Source: CAWGCA01 sp963820955
GTDB lineage: Bacteria; Pseudomonadota; Gammaproteobacteria; Chromatiales; Chromatiaceae
Length of the DNA stretch: 64,000 nucleotides
NCBI GenBank assembly: GCA_963820955.1
Contig: CAWGCA010000001.1
Location: 1-64,000 of the forward strand
Direction of reading: 5' to 3'
Of this stretch, positions 25,986 to 34,363 are shown in pieces. The notes beneath the pieces are model-generated. The model saw only the letters and a list, made by a program, of their open reading frames with translations, was not told the origin of the DNA and made no database searches. The position numbers and the translations under genes were made by a program. The number at the start of each line of letters is the position of its first letter. Positions within the stretch are counted from its first letter, which is position 1.

Positions 25986-28610
25986 ATGACAAAAAAAACT
26001 GCCTTTGCTACCAGTTTGTTGCTGCTCTTTATCTTTGCTATGGCACAGGCATCGGCTGATTGTGGTTCCCTTCCTTCGGACTACGCGGTCTACAGTGATT
26101 CAAAGCTGGAGGTCAAAAAAAACGCCCGAGTCAACGGGTTTGCGATCAATGGCTCGGGAAATGCCCTTCTTCCGGATGGTAGACGCGTATCTCCATCTCC
26201 TTCTCCAGCGCTACCTGACCTTGACCCGGCTAGCTTTCCAAATTTCAGTGGGGGAGGGGATCTTAAGATTGAAAAAAACCAGTCCGGATCAACGGGTGAT
26301 GGCACCTATAAAGAAATAAAGGTAGAAGAGCGCGGTAGTTTTAGCTTCACCACGGTAGGAGGCAGCTATTACATTGAAAAACTGAAGGTGGGAAAGCATG
26401 CCAATCTCATCATGGCGCCCGGCATCTACTTTATTGAAGAGTTCGAGCTTGAGGAGAGTGCCGAACTCAATATCTCCCCATCGGGCGAGGTGCGTATCTA
26501 TTCCAATAAAAAGGTGGAATTCAAGAAAAACACAACCGTAAACGACACGGGCAGTATCACGGGGCTGCAGATCTACGGCTATCAGGATGTCGATATAAAG
26601 ATCGGCCAGGGCAGCAATGTTACTGGCCTCCTCTATTCCCCCTTCGACAAGAGTAAAATAGAAATCGATAAAAACGCGAACTTTCACGGCATGGCCATTG
26701 CCGGAGACGAGGTTAAAATCGGGCAGGGTGCCCGTCTCCGTTTTGATGCCGCGGATCAGGCGGAGGTGGCGGCCCTCAGTACCTGCCAGACTACGACACC
26801 ATCAGTGGCAGAAGCCTTTGCCTTCAATTGTGTCGTCAGTGGTGGCGATGCGCTAAGCGGTCGGCTCTACACTCAGATCATCGGACAGTCGTTCTCATTT
26901 GATGTGGTTGCTCTGCGCGATACCGATACAGATGGAACAGCAGATGACATTGAGACCGAGTATGCGTTGGATAGTGACCGCGAAGTGACCCTGGAACTGA
27001 TCGATACCTCCGGCAGTGGTAGCTGCGCGGTCTCTCCAGGTCTAGTCCCTGCGGTTTCCCGGAACCTTACGTTTAGCGCCGCTGATCAAGGCAGGAAGAA
27101 CTCCAATGCCATCACCCTCTCGAAGGCCTATCGGTCATTGGGTTGCCGGATAACCGATAACAGTGGCACAACATCTGTTACCGCCTGTTCCACCGATATT
27201 TTTGCCATACGCCCGGTGGCATTGACAGTATCCGCTCCGGTGCTTACCAATGCGGGCCCCTTCGGCACGCCAACCGCAGTGGCCGGTGTCGGATTCAGCC
27301 TGCAGACTGACGCCGCAGCGCGTTACGACGGTGTTCCGTCAATCGACGCTTCTGTTCCATTGCTCGTTCATACCGGTGCCGTGCGGGCAGGCAATCTGAC
27401 TGGCCTGTTCGCGGCGGCAGATCCGGCAACAGGGACAGCCTTTGGAAACAATTTTATCTATGATGAGGTCGGTAGTTTCCGCTTTCAGCCTCTGGCTGTG
27501 ATCGATACCGGATTTACCTCCGTGGATCAGCCGAGTGACTGTACGGCTGATTATTCGAATATACCGAATGGTGCGGGAAAGATCGGTTGTAAATTCGGCA
27601 ACAGCTTGGTGAGTGACTGGATCGGGCGCTTTACGCCCGGTCATTTCACCGTGTTCGTCGACTCGCCGGGGGCACTTGCCAACACCTGCCCGGCTGGGGG
27701 CTTCAGCTATTCAGGGCAGCGTATCGAGTATGCCTTCGGACAGGAGCCAAGGCTCACCATCACAGCCTGGAATGGTCTGGCGACGCCGGGTGTCACGATG
27801 AACTATACCGGCGCCCGCAACCACCTGAATCTGGGTGGCATCATCATGCCAGCGATCAGCGATGATGGCAGCCGACCAGGAGTGGACAACATCAATAATG
27901 TGGGTCTGGTCTGGAATCTGGGGGTAGCTTCACTTTCAGACAATGGCAATGGGACTATCGGCTTTGGCTTGAGTGGTGATGGCTTTACCTATCAACGTAA
28001 CGCAAACGATCTTGTTGCTCCCTTCATCAGTGATGTGGATCTCGAAATCACCACCTTGACGGATGATGATGGTATTGGGGCCATTGCAATGCCGCTGGTA
28101 TTTACGCCTACTGGTGTCCAGGTCAGATACGGTCGCCTGGCGCTGCAGAATGCCCATGGCTCGGAACTGCAGAATCTTCGGGTGCCGCTTAAGTCCGAGT
28201 ATTACGATGGCCTGGCACACGGTTTTGTGTCCAACAGCGACGACAGCTGCACCCAGGGATTGACGGTCAGCCTCAGCGATCTGGACAGTTCGGACGATCT
28301 GCTGGTTTCCACCGGGGTCGGGCGGGAAACCGACGTATTTGCCGACGCAAGTGTGGCAGGGGGGTACGCCGCGAGTGATCTGAGCGATGCCTCTTTGTTG
28401 TTCACCCAACCCACTACTGGTGGCGAGTTCAATCTGAACCTGCGGGCGCCGGGTGAAGGGAATACTGGAAGCGCCGGAGTCTTTGTGGATGCCCCCAGCT
28501 GGCTGGAGTTTGACTGGCAGGGTTCTGGCATGAGCGATCCGGCAGCCAAGGCCACCTTTGGTATTTTCAGGCGGTCGAATTCGATCATCTACCTGCGTGA
28601 GGCCCGTTGA
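25986..28610 (+). CDS. mshQ: MSHA locus large secreted adhesin-like protein MshQ (DUF6701)
   Basis: 874 residues from the ATG at 25986; a TTG 12 nt upstream is less likely. A signal peptide (residues 1-24, ending A-Q-A-S-A) is followed by a repetitive region (residues 30-260) with recurring short units such as K-V-E-F-K-K-N and K-I-E-I-D-K-N-A separated by about 20 residues. This suggests a right-handed beta-helix of bactofilin/polymer-forming type. The rest is a long beta-rich part ending in the MshQ C-terminal domain (W-L-E-F-D-W-Q-G, G-I-F-R-R-S-N-S-I-I-Y-L-R-E). It closes the msh operon. Its role in pilus function is not established; a tip adhesin is an inference. Confidence 0.78.
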   Translation: MTKKTAFATSLLLLFIFAMAQASADCGSLPSDYAVYSDSKLEVKKNARVNGFAINGSGNALLPDGRRVSPSPSPALPDLDPASFPNFSGGGDLKIEKNQSGSTGDGTYKEIKVEERGSFSFTTVGGSYYIEKLKVGKHANLIMAPGIYFIEEFELEESAELNISPSGEVRIYSNKKVEFKKNTTVNDTGSITGLQIYGYQDVDIKIGQGSNVTGLLYSPFDKSKIEIDKNANFHGMAIAGDEVKIGQGARLRFDAADQAEVAALSTCQTTTPSVAEAFAFNCVVSGGDALSGRLYTQIIGQSFSFDVVALRDTDTDGTADDIETEYALDSDREVTLELIDTSGSGSCAVSPGLVPAVSRNLTFSAADQGRKNSNAITLSKAYRSLGCRITDNSGTTSVTACSTDIFAIRPVALTVSAPVLTNAGPFGTPTAVAGVGFSLQTDAAARYDGVPSIDASVPLLVHTGAVRAGNLTGLFAAADPATGTAFGNNFIYDEVGSFRFQPLAVIDTGFTSVDQPSDCTADYSNIPNGAGKIGCKFGNSLVSDWIGRFTPGHFTVFVDSPGALANTCPAGGFSYSGQRIEYAFGQEPRLTITAWNGLATPGVTMNYTGARNHLNLGGIIMPAISDDGSRPGVDNINNVGLVWNLGVASLSDNGNGTIGFGLSGDGFTYQRNANDLVAPFISDVDLEITTLTDDDGIGAIAMPLVFTPTGVQVRYGRLALQNAHGSELQNLRVPLKSEYYDGLAHGFVSNSDDSCTQGLTVSLSDLDSSDDLLVSTGVGRETDVFADASVAGGYAASDLSDASLLFTQPTTGGEFNLNLRAPGEGNTGSAGVFVDAPSWLEFDWQGSGMSDPAAKATFGIFRRSNSIIYLREAR

Positions 28611-28644
28611 CGGGAACTCCTTCCTTTATCCCTGTTCACAACTG

Positions 28645-28662
28645 GGGCCTGTTAACAGGCCC
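28645..28662. repeat. 18-bp perfect palindrome matching the ends of the bamA-upstream MITE
   Basis: GGGCCTGTTAACAGGCCC is a perfect palindrome. Each arm (GGGCCTGTTAACA, overlapping at the centre) equals the terminal repeat of the 133-bp element at 12302-12434. It could be the collapsed remnant of a second copy, or simply a hairpin after mshQ. Confidence 0.5.
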
Positions 28663-28692
28663 TAGCCTTGGGGAGGAATCTTGCCTGCCCTG

Positions 28693-28721
28693 GAAAACCG
28701 CTCAATCCCTGTGCGGTTTTC
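28693..28721 (+). terminator. Hairpin terminator downstream of mshQ, before prfB
   Basis: GAAAACCGC (28693-28701) pairs perfectly with GCGGTTTTC (28713-28721), with an 11-nt loop. The T-run is inside the stem (TTTT), so termination may work in either direction. It separates the msh operon from prfB-lysS. Confidence 0.5.
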
Positions 28722-28774
28722 GGGTAGGGAGGTTCTGTTGTACTATGCGCCCTTCGTTTCAAGCGAGACAGGCC

Positions 28775-29873
28775 ATGCAGGATCTCAACCCGATTAACAA
28801 TAAGATCAGTGAACTGAAAGGGCGTTCTTCCGCCCTTAGGGGGTATCTTTGACTATGCCGAGAAAAATGAACGGCTGACGGAGGTACTGCGCGAGTTAGA
28901 GAATCCGGATGTCTGGAATGACCCGGATCGTGCCCAGTCACTGGGCCGGGAACGGGCGGATCTCGAGCGGGTGGTGCTGACCCTGAGGCAATTGGAAGAT
29001 GGGCTCAACGATGCCTCCGAACTGCTGGAAATGGCGGTCGAGGAAAAAGATGAAGAGGCCGTGGCCCTGGTTGAGACTGACCTGGAGGCGTTCGAGAAAA
29101 AGGTCTTCGATCTCGAATTCCGCCGCATGTTTTCCGGCGATATGGATGCCAGTAATGCCTTCCTCGATATTCAGTCTGGTTCTGGTGGTACCGAGGCCCA
29201 GGATTGGGCCGAGATGCTGTTGCGTATGTACCTTCGATGGGGGGAGCACCGCGGTTTCAAGACCGAGTTGATGGAAGTTTCCCCGGGTGAGGTGGCGGGT
29301 ATCAAGTCGGCCACCGTGAAGTTCGATGGAGAGTATGCATTTGGTTGGCTGCGTACTGAAATTGGTGTTCATCGGCTGGTGCGTAAATCGCCGTTTGATT
29401 CCGGGAACCGACGGCACACCTCTTTCGCTTCGGTTTTTGTGTCACCGGAGGTGGACGATTCCGTCGAGGTGGAGATCAATCCGGCGGAGTTGCGCATCGA
29501 TGTCTACCGTGCCAGTGGCGCGGGCGGTCAGCATGTAAACAGAACGGAATCCGCGGTCCGTATAACGCACCTGCCGAGTGGCGTGGTGGTACAGTGCCAG
29601 AATGACCGGTCGCAGCACAAAAATAAAGACCACGCCATGAAGCAGCTCAAGGCCAAGCTTTATGAACTGGAGATCCAGAGGCGAAATGCGGACCAGCAGG
29701 TGATCGAAGATTCAAAATCGGATATCGGCTGGGGAAGCCAGATTCGTTCCTATGTGCTGGATCAATCACGGATCAAAGATCTCCGAACGGGTGTGGAGAC
29801 GGGTAATACCCAGGCCGTGCTGGACGGTGGGTTGGACCCCTTCATTGAGGCCAGTCTGAAAAGCGGTTTGTGA
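28775..29873 (+). CDS. prfB: Peptide chain release factor 2, made by programmed +1 frameshift
   Basis: Reading starts at ATG 28775 (M-Q-D-L-N-P-I-N-N-K-I), reaches an in-frame UGA at codon 26 and continues in the +1 frame to 29873. The fused product is 365 residues, the usual RF2 length. RF2 recognises UGA and UAA. The anticodon-like S-P-F tripeptide (R-K-S-P-F-D-S-G) and the catalytic G-G-Q (G-A-G-G-Q-H-V-N) are present. It is followed by lysS, the conserved pair. This is not a broken gene: the frameshift is autoregulation, since scarcity of RF2 makes the ribosome slip at UGA. Confidence 0.97.
28838..28853 (+). promoter_or_regulatory. RF2 programmed frameshift site
   Basis: AGGGGG (28838-28843) acts as an internal Shine-Dalgarno three bases before CTT (28847-28849), TGA (28850-28852) and C (28853). 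This is the classical element: stalled ribosomes slip from CUU to UUU and enter the +1 frame, giving Asp next. Spacing and bases agree with the E. coli site. Confidence 0.95.
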
Positions 29874-29886
29874 ATTGAGTGAAATC

Positions 29887-31383
29887 ATGACGGAACAGAT
29901 CCAGGACGAGAACAAACTCATTGCCCAGCGGCGGGAGAAGCTGAATCAGATTCGCGAACGCGGGGTTGCCTTTCCAAACGACTTTCGGCGCAACGTAGTG
30001 GCGGGCGAACTGCATGCGGAGTACGGGGAGAAGAGCGTAGAGGCGTTGGAGCAACTGGCAGTTCGCGTCAGGGTCGCCGGCAGGCTGATGAGCCGTCGTA
30101 TCATGGGCAAGGCCAGTTTTGCCCATATCCAGGACATGTCCGGCCGCATTCAGCTGTTTGTGCAGCGTGATTCCTTGCCTGAGGGATTCTACAACCAGCA
30201 GTTCAAGAAGGAATGGGATGTCGGAGACATCATTGGTGCGGAGGGCCAACTGTTCAAGACCAAGACTGGAGAGTTGTCCATCCGCTGTGACGAAGTTCGT
30301 CTGCTGACTAAGTCTCTGCGGCCGTTGCCGGAGAAGTTTCATGGCCTGAGCAATCAGGAGCAGCGTTACCGTCAGCGCTATCTGGATCTGATCATGAACC
30401 AGGCGGCGCGAGATACCTTTGAGATCCGGACACGCATCGTGCAGTCCATCCGCAATTATCTCAACCACCAGGGATTTCTCGAAGTAGAGACCCCCATGAT
30501 GCAGGCGATCCCGGGCGGGGCCGTGGCGCGTCCCTTCATGACCCATCACAATGCACTGGATATGCAGCTGTTTCTGCGTATCGCTCCAGAACTATATTTG
30601 AAACGTCTGGTAGTCGGCGGGCTCGAACGGGTCTACGAAATAAACCGTAATTTCCGCAATGAGGGGTTGTCGAGTCGCCACAATCCGGAATTCACCATGT
30701 TGGAGTTTTATCAGGCCTATGCGGACTACAATGATCTGATGGACCTCAGCGAGGATATGGTGCGCACCCTGGCCCAGGAGATTCTTGGCACTGCTACTGT
30801 GACCTATCAGGGTGAGGAGTACGATTTCGGGAAACCCTTTGTCCGCATGACGGTGAAGGAGTCGATTCTCCACTTTAACGCCGGTATCACCGCCCAGGAT
30901 CTCGAGGATCCAGACCGTGCCAGGGTAATTGCCCAACAACTGGAGATCCCGCTGAAAGAGAGCTATGGGCTGGGCAAGGTACAGATCGAAATCTTTGAGA
31001 AGACGGTAGAACACCGGCTGTCGAACCCAACTTTCATTACCGCCTATCCGACCGAGGTGTCCCCCTTGGCCCGGCGCAACGACCTAGACCCCTTTGTCAC
31101 GGATCGCTTCGAGTTTTTTGTCGGCGGGCGAGAAATCGCCAACGGGTTTTCCGAACTCAATGATGCGGAGGATCAGGCCGAACGCTTTCGCAGGCAGGTG
31201 GCGGAGAAGGAAGCCGGGGACGAAGAGGCGATGCATTTCGATGCTGACTATGTCCGGGCGCTGGAACACGGTATGCCCCCCACCGCCGGTGAGGGGATCG
31301 GTATCGACCGCCTGGTAATGCTGTTTACCGATTCGCCATCAATCCGCGACGTATTGTTGTTTCCGCACATGCGCCCGGAATAA
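29887..31383 (+). CDS. lysS: Lysyl-tRNA synthetase, class II
   Basis: 498 residues from the ATG at 29887; a TTG four codons upstream is possible. An N-terminal OB fold binds the anticodon (V-A-G-R-L-M-S-R-R-I-M-G-K-A-S-F), then a class II core: motif 1 with E-V-E-T-P-M-M-Q, motif 2 with F-R-N-E-G-L-S-S-R-H-N-P-E-F, motif 3 with G-I-G-I-D-R-L-V-M. It charges tRNA-Lys. It starts 13 nt after prfB and is probably co-transcribed. Confidence 0.98.
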   Translation: MTEQIQDENKLIAQRREKLNQIRERGVAFPNDFRRNVVAGELHAEYGEKSVEALEQLAVRVRVAGRLMSRRIMGKASFAHIQDMSGRIQLFVQRDSLPEGFYNQQFKKEWDVGDIIGAEGQLFKTKTGELSIRCDEVRLLTKSLRPLPEKFHGLSNQEQRYRQRYLDLIMNQAARDTFEIRTRIVQSIRNYLNHQGFLEVETPMMQAIPGGAVARPFMTHHNALDMQLFLRIAPELYLKRLVVGGLERVYEINRNFRNEGLSSRHNPEFTMLEFYQAYADYNDLMDLSEDMVRTLAQEILGTATVTYQGEEYDFGKPFVRMTVKESILHFNAGITAQDLEDPDRARVIAQQLEIPLKESYGLGKVQIEIFEKTVEHRLSNPTFITAYPTEVSPLARRNDLDPFVTDRFEFFVGGREIANGFSELNDAEDQAERFRRQVAEKEAGDEEAMHFDADYVRALEHGMPPTAGEGIGIDRLVMLFTDSPSIRDVLLFPHMRPE

Positions 31384-31396
31384 ACCGGTATTTTTT

Positions 31397-31861
31397 TCAG
31401 GCTTCGTCTATCCGGCATTGCGCGAAGAAGGCCTCAAGACCGATCTCCTCGGCATGGGCCTTTAGCGCCTTGGGTCGCGGCCCTTTGTCTTTGACTTCGA
31501 ACACCTTCTCCGGGGCCGTCGGGATATTGGTGTATCGTCCGGCGGGAATCTTTAGCCTGCTGGGGCTGGCTGCGCGTTTGCTCTTTTTTACCGCTTTTTT
31601 CCGGATGACCCGTTTCCTGGGAGTGACGCTATCGGTTTTGCTCTGTTCCTGCTCGATCTTGGAGATCAGTTTGCGGATATCCTTGAAAAAATAGCGCACG
31701 AACGACTCGAAAGTAATCCCGGAATTCTCCAGTGTGGAAAGCAACTGGGTCTGTGCCTTCTGCAATATGGCCCGTTCCTTTTCCTCGCGTTCCTGCTCTG
31801 CTTCGAGATGGGCCAGTTTGGAACGCAGGGAGTCGATCTCTTTTTGCCGTTGGTTTGCCAT
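31397..31861 (-). CDS. Coiled-coil protein with basic linker, H-NS-like layout, unknown function
   Basis: 154 residues from the ATG at 31861 (M-A-N-Q-R-Q-K-E-I); a TTG two codons upstream is possible. Residues 5-45 form a heptad-rich coiled coil; residues 80-105 are strongly basic (T-P-R-K-R-V-I-R-K-K-A-V-K-K-S-K-R); a short C-terminal domain follows (I-P-A-G-R-Y-T-N, then A-F-F-A-Q-C-R-I). Oligomerising helix plus basic linker plus small C-terminal domain is the layout of H-NS-type xenogeneic silencers, but the H-NS DNA-binding core (T-W-x-G-x-G-R) is absent. A DNA- or RNA-binding role is only an inference. It is convergent with lysS. Confidence 0.65.
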   Translation of the reverse strand: MANQRQKEIDSLRSKLAHLEAEQEREEKERAILQKAQTQLLSTLENSGITFESFVRYFFKDIRKLISKIEQEQSKTDSVTPRKRVIRKKAVKKSKRAASPSRLKIPAGRYTNIPTAPEKVFEVKDKGPRPKALKAHAEEIGLEAFFAQCRIDEA

Positions 31862-31988
31862 AGTCAAACTGTAGAATCGTTGTTGTTAAAACGACAATTC
31901 TATCTTTCGGGTGGGGAGAACTGCAATAAATGAAGGAGGGAATAATCACTGAGTCTCGGCGAAAGAAGCCGGAATAGAACTTCAGTGA

Positions 31989-32822
31989 TCAGAGAAAAAC
32001 GGCCTGGATCTCTTCTATATTTTCCTGAACTCCTTCGATTTCGATGGATTCGACCTCAGGTTCCAGGCCAACCTTGCGGAAGGCCGGGATCTGCGTCCAG
32101 TCGACTTGTTCGTCATAGTCAGATTGGCCCAGGGCCTGCAACCGGGCGACGATGACGACATCCACATAATTGGCCATGGGTCCGCCATCGTAATCCAGTT
32201 GCTGGTAATGCTCGGGTACCTGCACCAGGCTATCGGAAAAGTTCCAGGTCTCCAGAATCTGTTTGCCGATGATAGGATTCAGATTCTTTAATAATGTGTC
32301 CAGACGTTTTTCGTCCCCCATGAATTCGGGATAGTTCTCCGCCATAGTCAGAATCGGGAGACTGCCGATGTTGTGGATCAATCCGGCCAGCAATGCCTGT
32401 TCCCTTTCCAGGTGAGGGAGTGACTGGGCAACGGCCCGACTGATCGCAGCGATCTGTACGCTCTCTTCCCAGATGGCACGGAGCCGCTTATCCAGGGTAT
32501 CGGTGGTGGCCTGAAATATCTGCTTCATGGCCAGGCTGATCACCAGGCTGCGGACCAGCCTGTAGCCCAGACGGGTAATCGCCATCTGGATGCTTTCGAT
32601 GGCGACCATACCCCGGTAAAGCGGGCTGTTGGCGACCTGCAGCAGTCGCGCCGAAAGGGCGGCGTCGGTGGCGACCATCTCGGCGATCTTCTGTGCGGTT
32701 GCGTTGTCCTGCTCCACGGCGTCCCGGACCCTCAACGCGACCTCCGGCAGAGTGGGAAGAGTGATCCGGTTTCCGCGGATCGCGGTCTGCAGTTGTTGAA
32801 GAAAATCTGCTTCAGTGGTCAT
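31989..32822 (-). CDS. HDOD-domain signalling protein
   Basis: 277 residues, mostly one HDOD domain: L-P-T-L-P-E-V-A-L-R-V (residue 22), D-A-A-L-S-A-R-L-L-Q-V-A-N-S-P-L-Y (residue 52) and L-L-A-G-L-I-H-N-I-G. The metal-binding HD pair of true hydrolases is replaced (H-N), as usual in HDOD proteins, which act as non-enzymatic output modules of signalling pathways. The acidic C-terminal tail is not recognised. Single gene; no partner kinase next to it. Confidence 0.85.
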   Translation of the reverse strand: MTTEADFLQQLQTAIRGNRITLPTLPEVALRVRDAVEQDNATAQKIAEMVATDAALSARLLQVANSPLYRGMVAIESIQMAITRLGYRLVRSLVISLAMKQIFQATTDTLDKRLRAIWEESVQIAAISRAVAQSLPHLEREQALLAGLIHNIGSLPILTMAENYPEFMGDEKRLDTLLKNLNPIIGKQILETWNFSDSLVQVPEHYQQLDYDGGPMANYVDVVIVARLQALGQSDYDEQVDWTQIPAFRKVGLEPEVESIEIEGVQENIEEIQAVFL

Positions 32823-33014
32823 GGCTTCTTATACTGTCACTTGAGATCTCGAGATCTTTATTCAGTGAGATATAGCGGTAGGGAAGGTCAGGACTTAAGG
32901 CTGCTTTGCCAAGTTCAAGGTCGACTCGAAGCCGCTTTCGCCGACCCTGCTCGGTGTCGGGGACCGCCATGAATCGCCACCCAAACTTATGAAAAACAGT
33001 CGATTGAGGCCTGA

Positions 33015-34046
33015 TCAGTCCTGTTCGAGGCCATAGGGGAGTTGGAGAAACCGCAGCCGGGGGCCATGGATACCCCCCAAGTGCAGGTCATCCGCCTCGG
33101 CGCGGCTGATTTCCACTACCGCCAGCAGTTCATACCCGCCATCCGGTGATGGTCGCGCATCAACGATCTTACCCGCACCTTGCCCGGATTCGCTGCCGGT
33201 AGAGAAGAGTTCCTGCCCCTTCTGAGGTGGCATATCCGAGTCTACACTTGCCAGATACATGCGTCGTTTGAGTTTGCCCAGATACTTCATACGGGCAACC
33301 ACCTCCTGTCCTGTGTAGCATCCCTTGGTAAAACTCACTCCATTGATCGCCTGCATGTTCGTCATCTGAGGGACGAAAGCCTCAGTTGTTGCACCGTAGA
33401 TAGTCGGAATACCGGCACGGATGTCAAGCAGGGCCCAGTAGTCGGCGCCAACCTGTGAAGCCGTCTCGGACAACTTGCCCCACAGCTTGATCATATCCTC
33501 CGGGGCGGCGAGCAGTTCAAACCTTGGTTCGGCGCCTGGGAGGCGCAGCAGGGTTGTTCCATTCGCCTCCAGAACTTCCCCAGCCGATTCGGGCAGCGAT
33601 GGAAACTGCCCATTGAGCAGGGATTGCGCACAGTCTCCGACGAGCCCGATTCGTACCAGCTGATCACTGACATCCTCGATGCTGACCTTCGACATCAGCA
33701 CAAACATGGGCAGGCGCTTGATGACAACCGGGAGAGTATCCTCCGGCAGCTGCAGATAGATGTTACCGTCTCGCTCGAAAAGCAGGAAGTTCGCGAGCAT
33801 GCGCCCCTTGGGGGTGCAGTAACTGCTCAATTGGTAGTGGCAGCTGCTCACTTCCCGGATATCGTTGGTGAACTGTCCCTGGAGAAAATCCCGGGCATCC
33901 TCACCACTGACCCGGATCAGGCCCAGATGTGAGAGATCCACCAGCGCGCACTGGAGATTGGTGTCGCTGATCCCTGATTTCGCACCAGGGCCTTGGTTGT
34001 TGTCGGCAGACAGGGATTCAATAAAGGTTTTCCAGCGATTGTTCAT
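33015..34046 (-). CDS. ygfZ: tRNA-modifying folate-binding protein YgfZ
   Basis: 343 residues of the GcvT-like fold. The signature K-G-C-Y-T-G-Q-E-V-V-A-R (near residue 235) identifies YgfZ, which uses tetrahydrofolate to support MiaB-type and other iron-sulfur enzymes under oxidative stress. The Cys of the motif is present. It is divergent from the ribonuclease II gene; a hairpin-rich repeat occupies the space between. Confidence 0.93.
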   Translation of the reverse strand: MNNRWKTFIESLSADNNQGPGAKSGISDTNLQCALVDLSHLGLIRVSGEDARDFLQGQFTNDIREVSSCHYQLSSYCTPKGRMLANFLLFERDGNIYLQLPEDTLPVVIKRLPMFVLMSKVSIEDVSDQLVRIGLVGDCAQSLLNGQFPSLPESAGEVLEANGTTLLRLPGAEPRFELLAAPEDMIKLWGKLSETASQVGADYWALLDIRAGIPTIYGATTEAFVPQMTNMQAINGVSFTKGCYTGQEVVARMKYLGKLKRRMYLASVDSDMPPQKGQELFSTGSESGQGAGKIVDARPSPDGGYELLAVVEISRAEADDLHLGGIHGPRLRFLQLPYGLEQD

Positions 34047-34177
34047 CTTTACTCACCATCTCCGTATCGCTCTGTGCAGTTGATTATGATAGGAGAATTG
34101 GAGAGGGGTGTCAGGAAAAATAAGCGCCTATCCTCTTCCTCCGGAAGAAAGGGTATCATTCGCTCGAAGTTTATAAA

Positions 34178-34320
34178 GGGCACCTCGAAAAATTTGAGGT
34201 GCTCTGTGGTGCAGGGAGGCGCCACTATTCTCTTGCGCCTAAGCGCATGAAAATGAGGCCGATCGGAAATCGCGCGTTTCGATCGTCGTATCGAAAAATC
34301 TCACGGAAGGAATTTTTCGA
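34178..34320 (+). repeat. Dispersed multi-hairpin repeat, copy A
   Basis: Sits in the 317-bp divergent gap between ygfZ and the ribonuclease gene. It contains in order: a hairpin GCACCTC/GAGGTGC (34180-34202), a hairpin around G-T-G-G-T-G-C-A-G-G-G-A (34206-34225), TGCGCcTAAGCGCA with its ATG, the block ATCGGAAATCGCGC, and an end pair TCGAAAAAT/ATTTTTCGA (34291-34320). The same order recurs at about 48905, 56804 and, inverted, 60299. Confidence 0.75.
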
Positions 34321-34363
34321 ACTACTCTAAAGTCCCATTGCACCATCAACCTGCAGGCCAGCG

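Noticed and set aside
28850..28852. In-frame TGA in prfB as a sign of a pseudogene
   Set aside because: The surrounding AGGGGG and CTT-TGA-C are the programmed frameshift signals, and the +1 product has the normal 365 residues.
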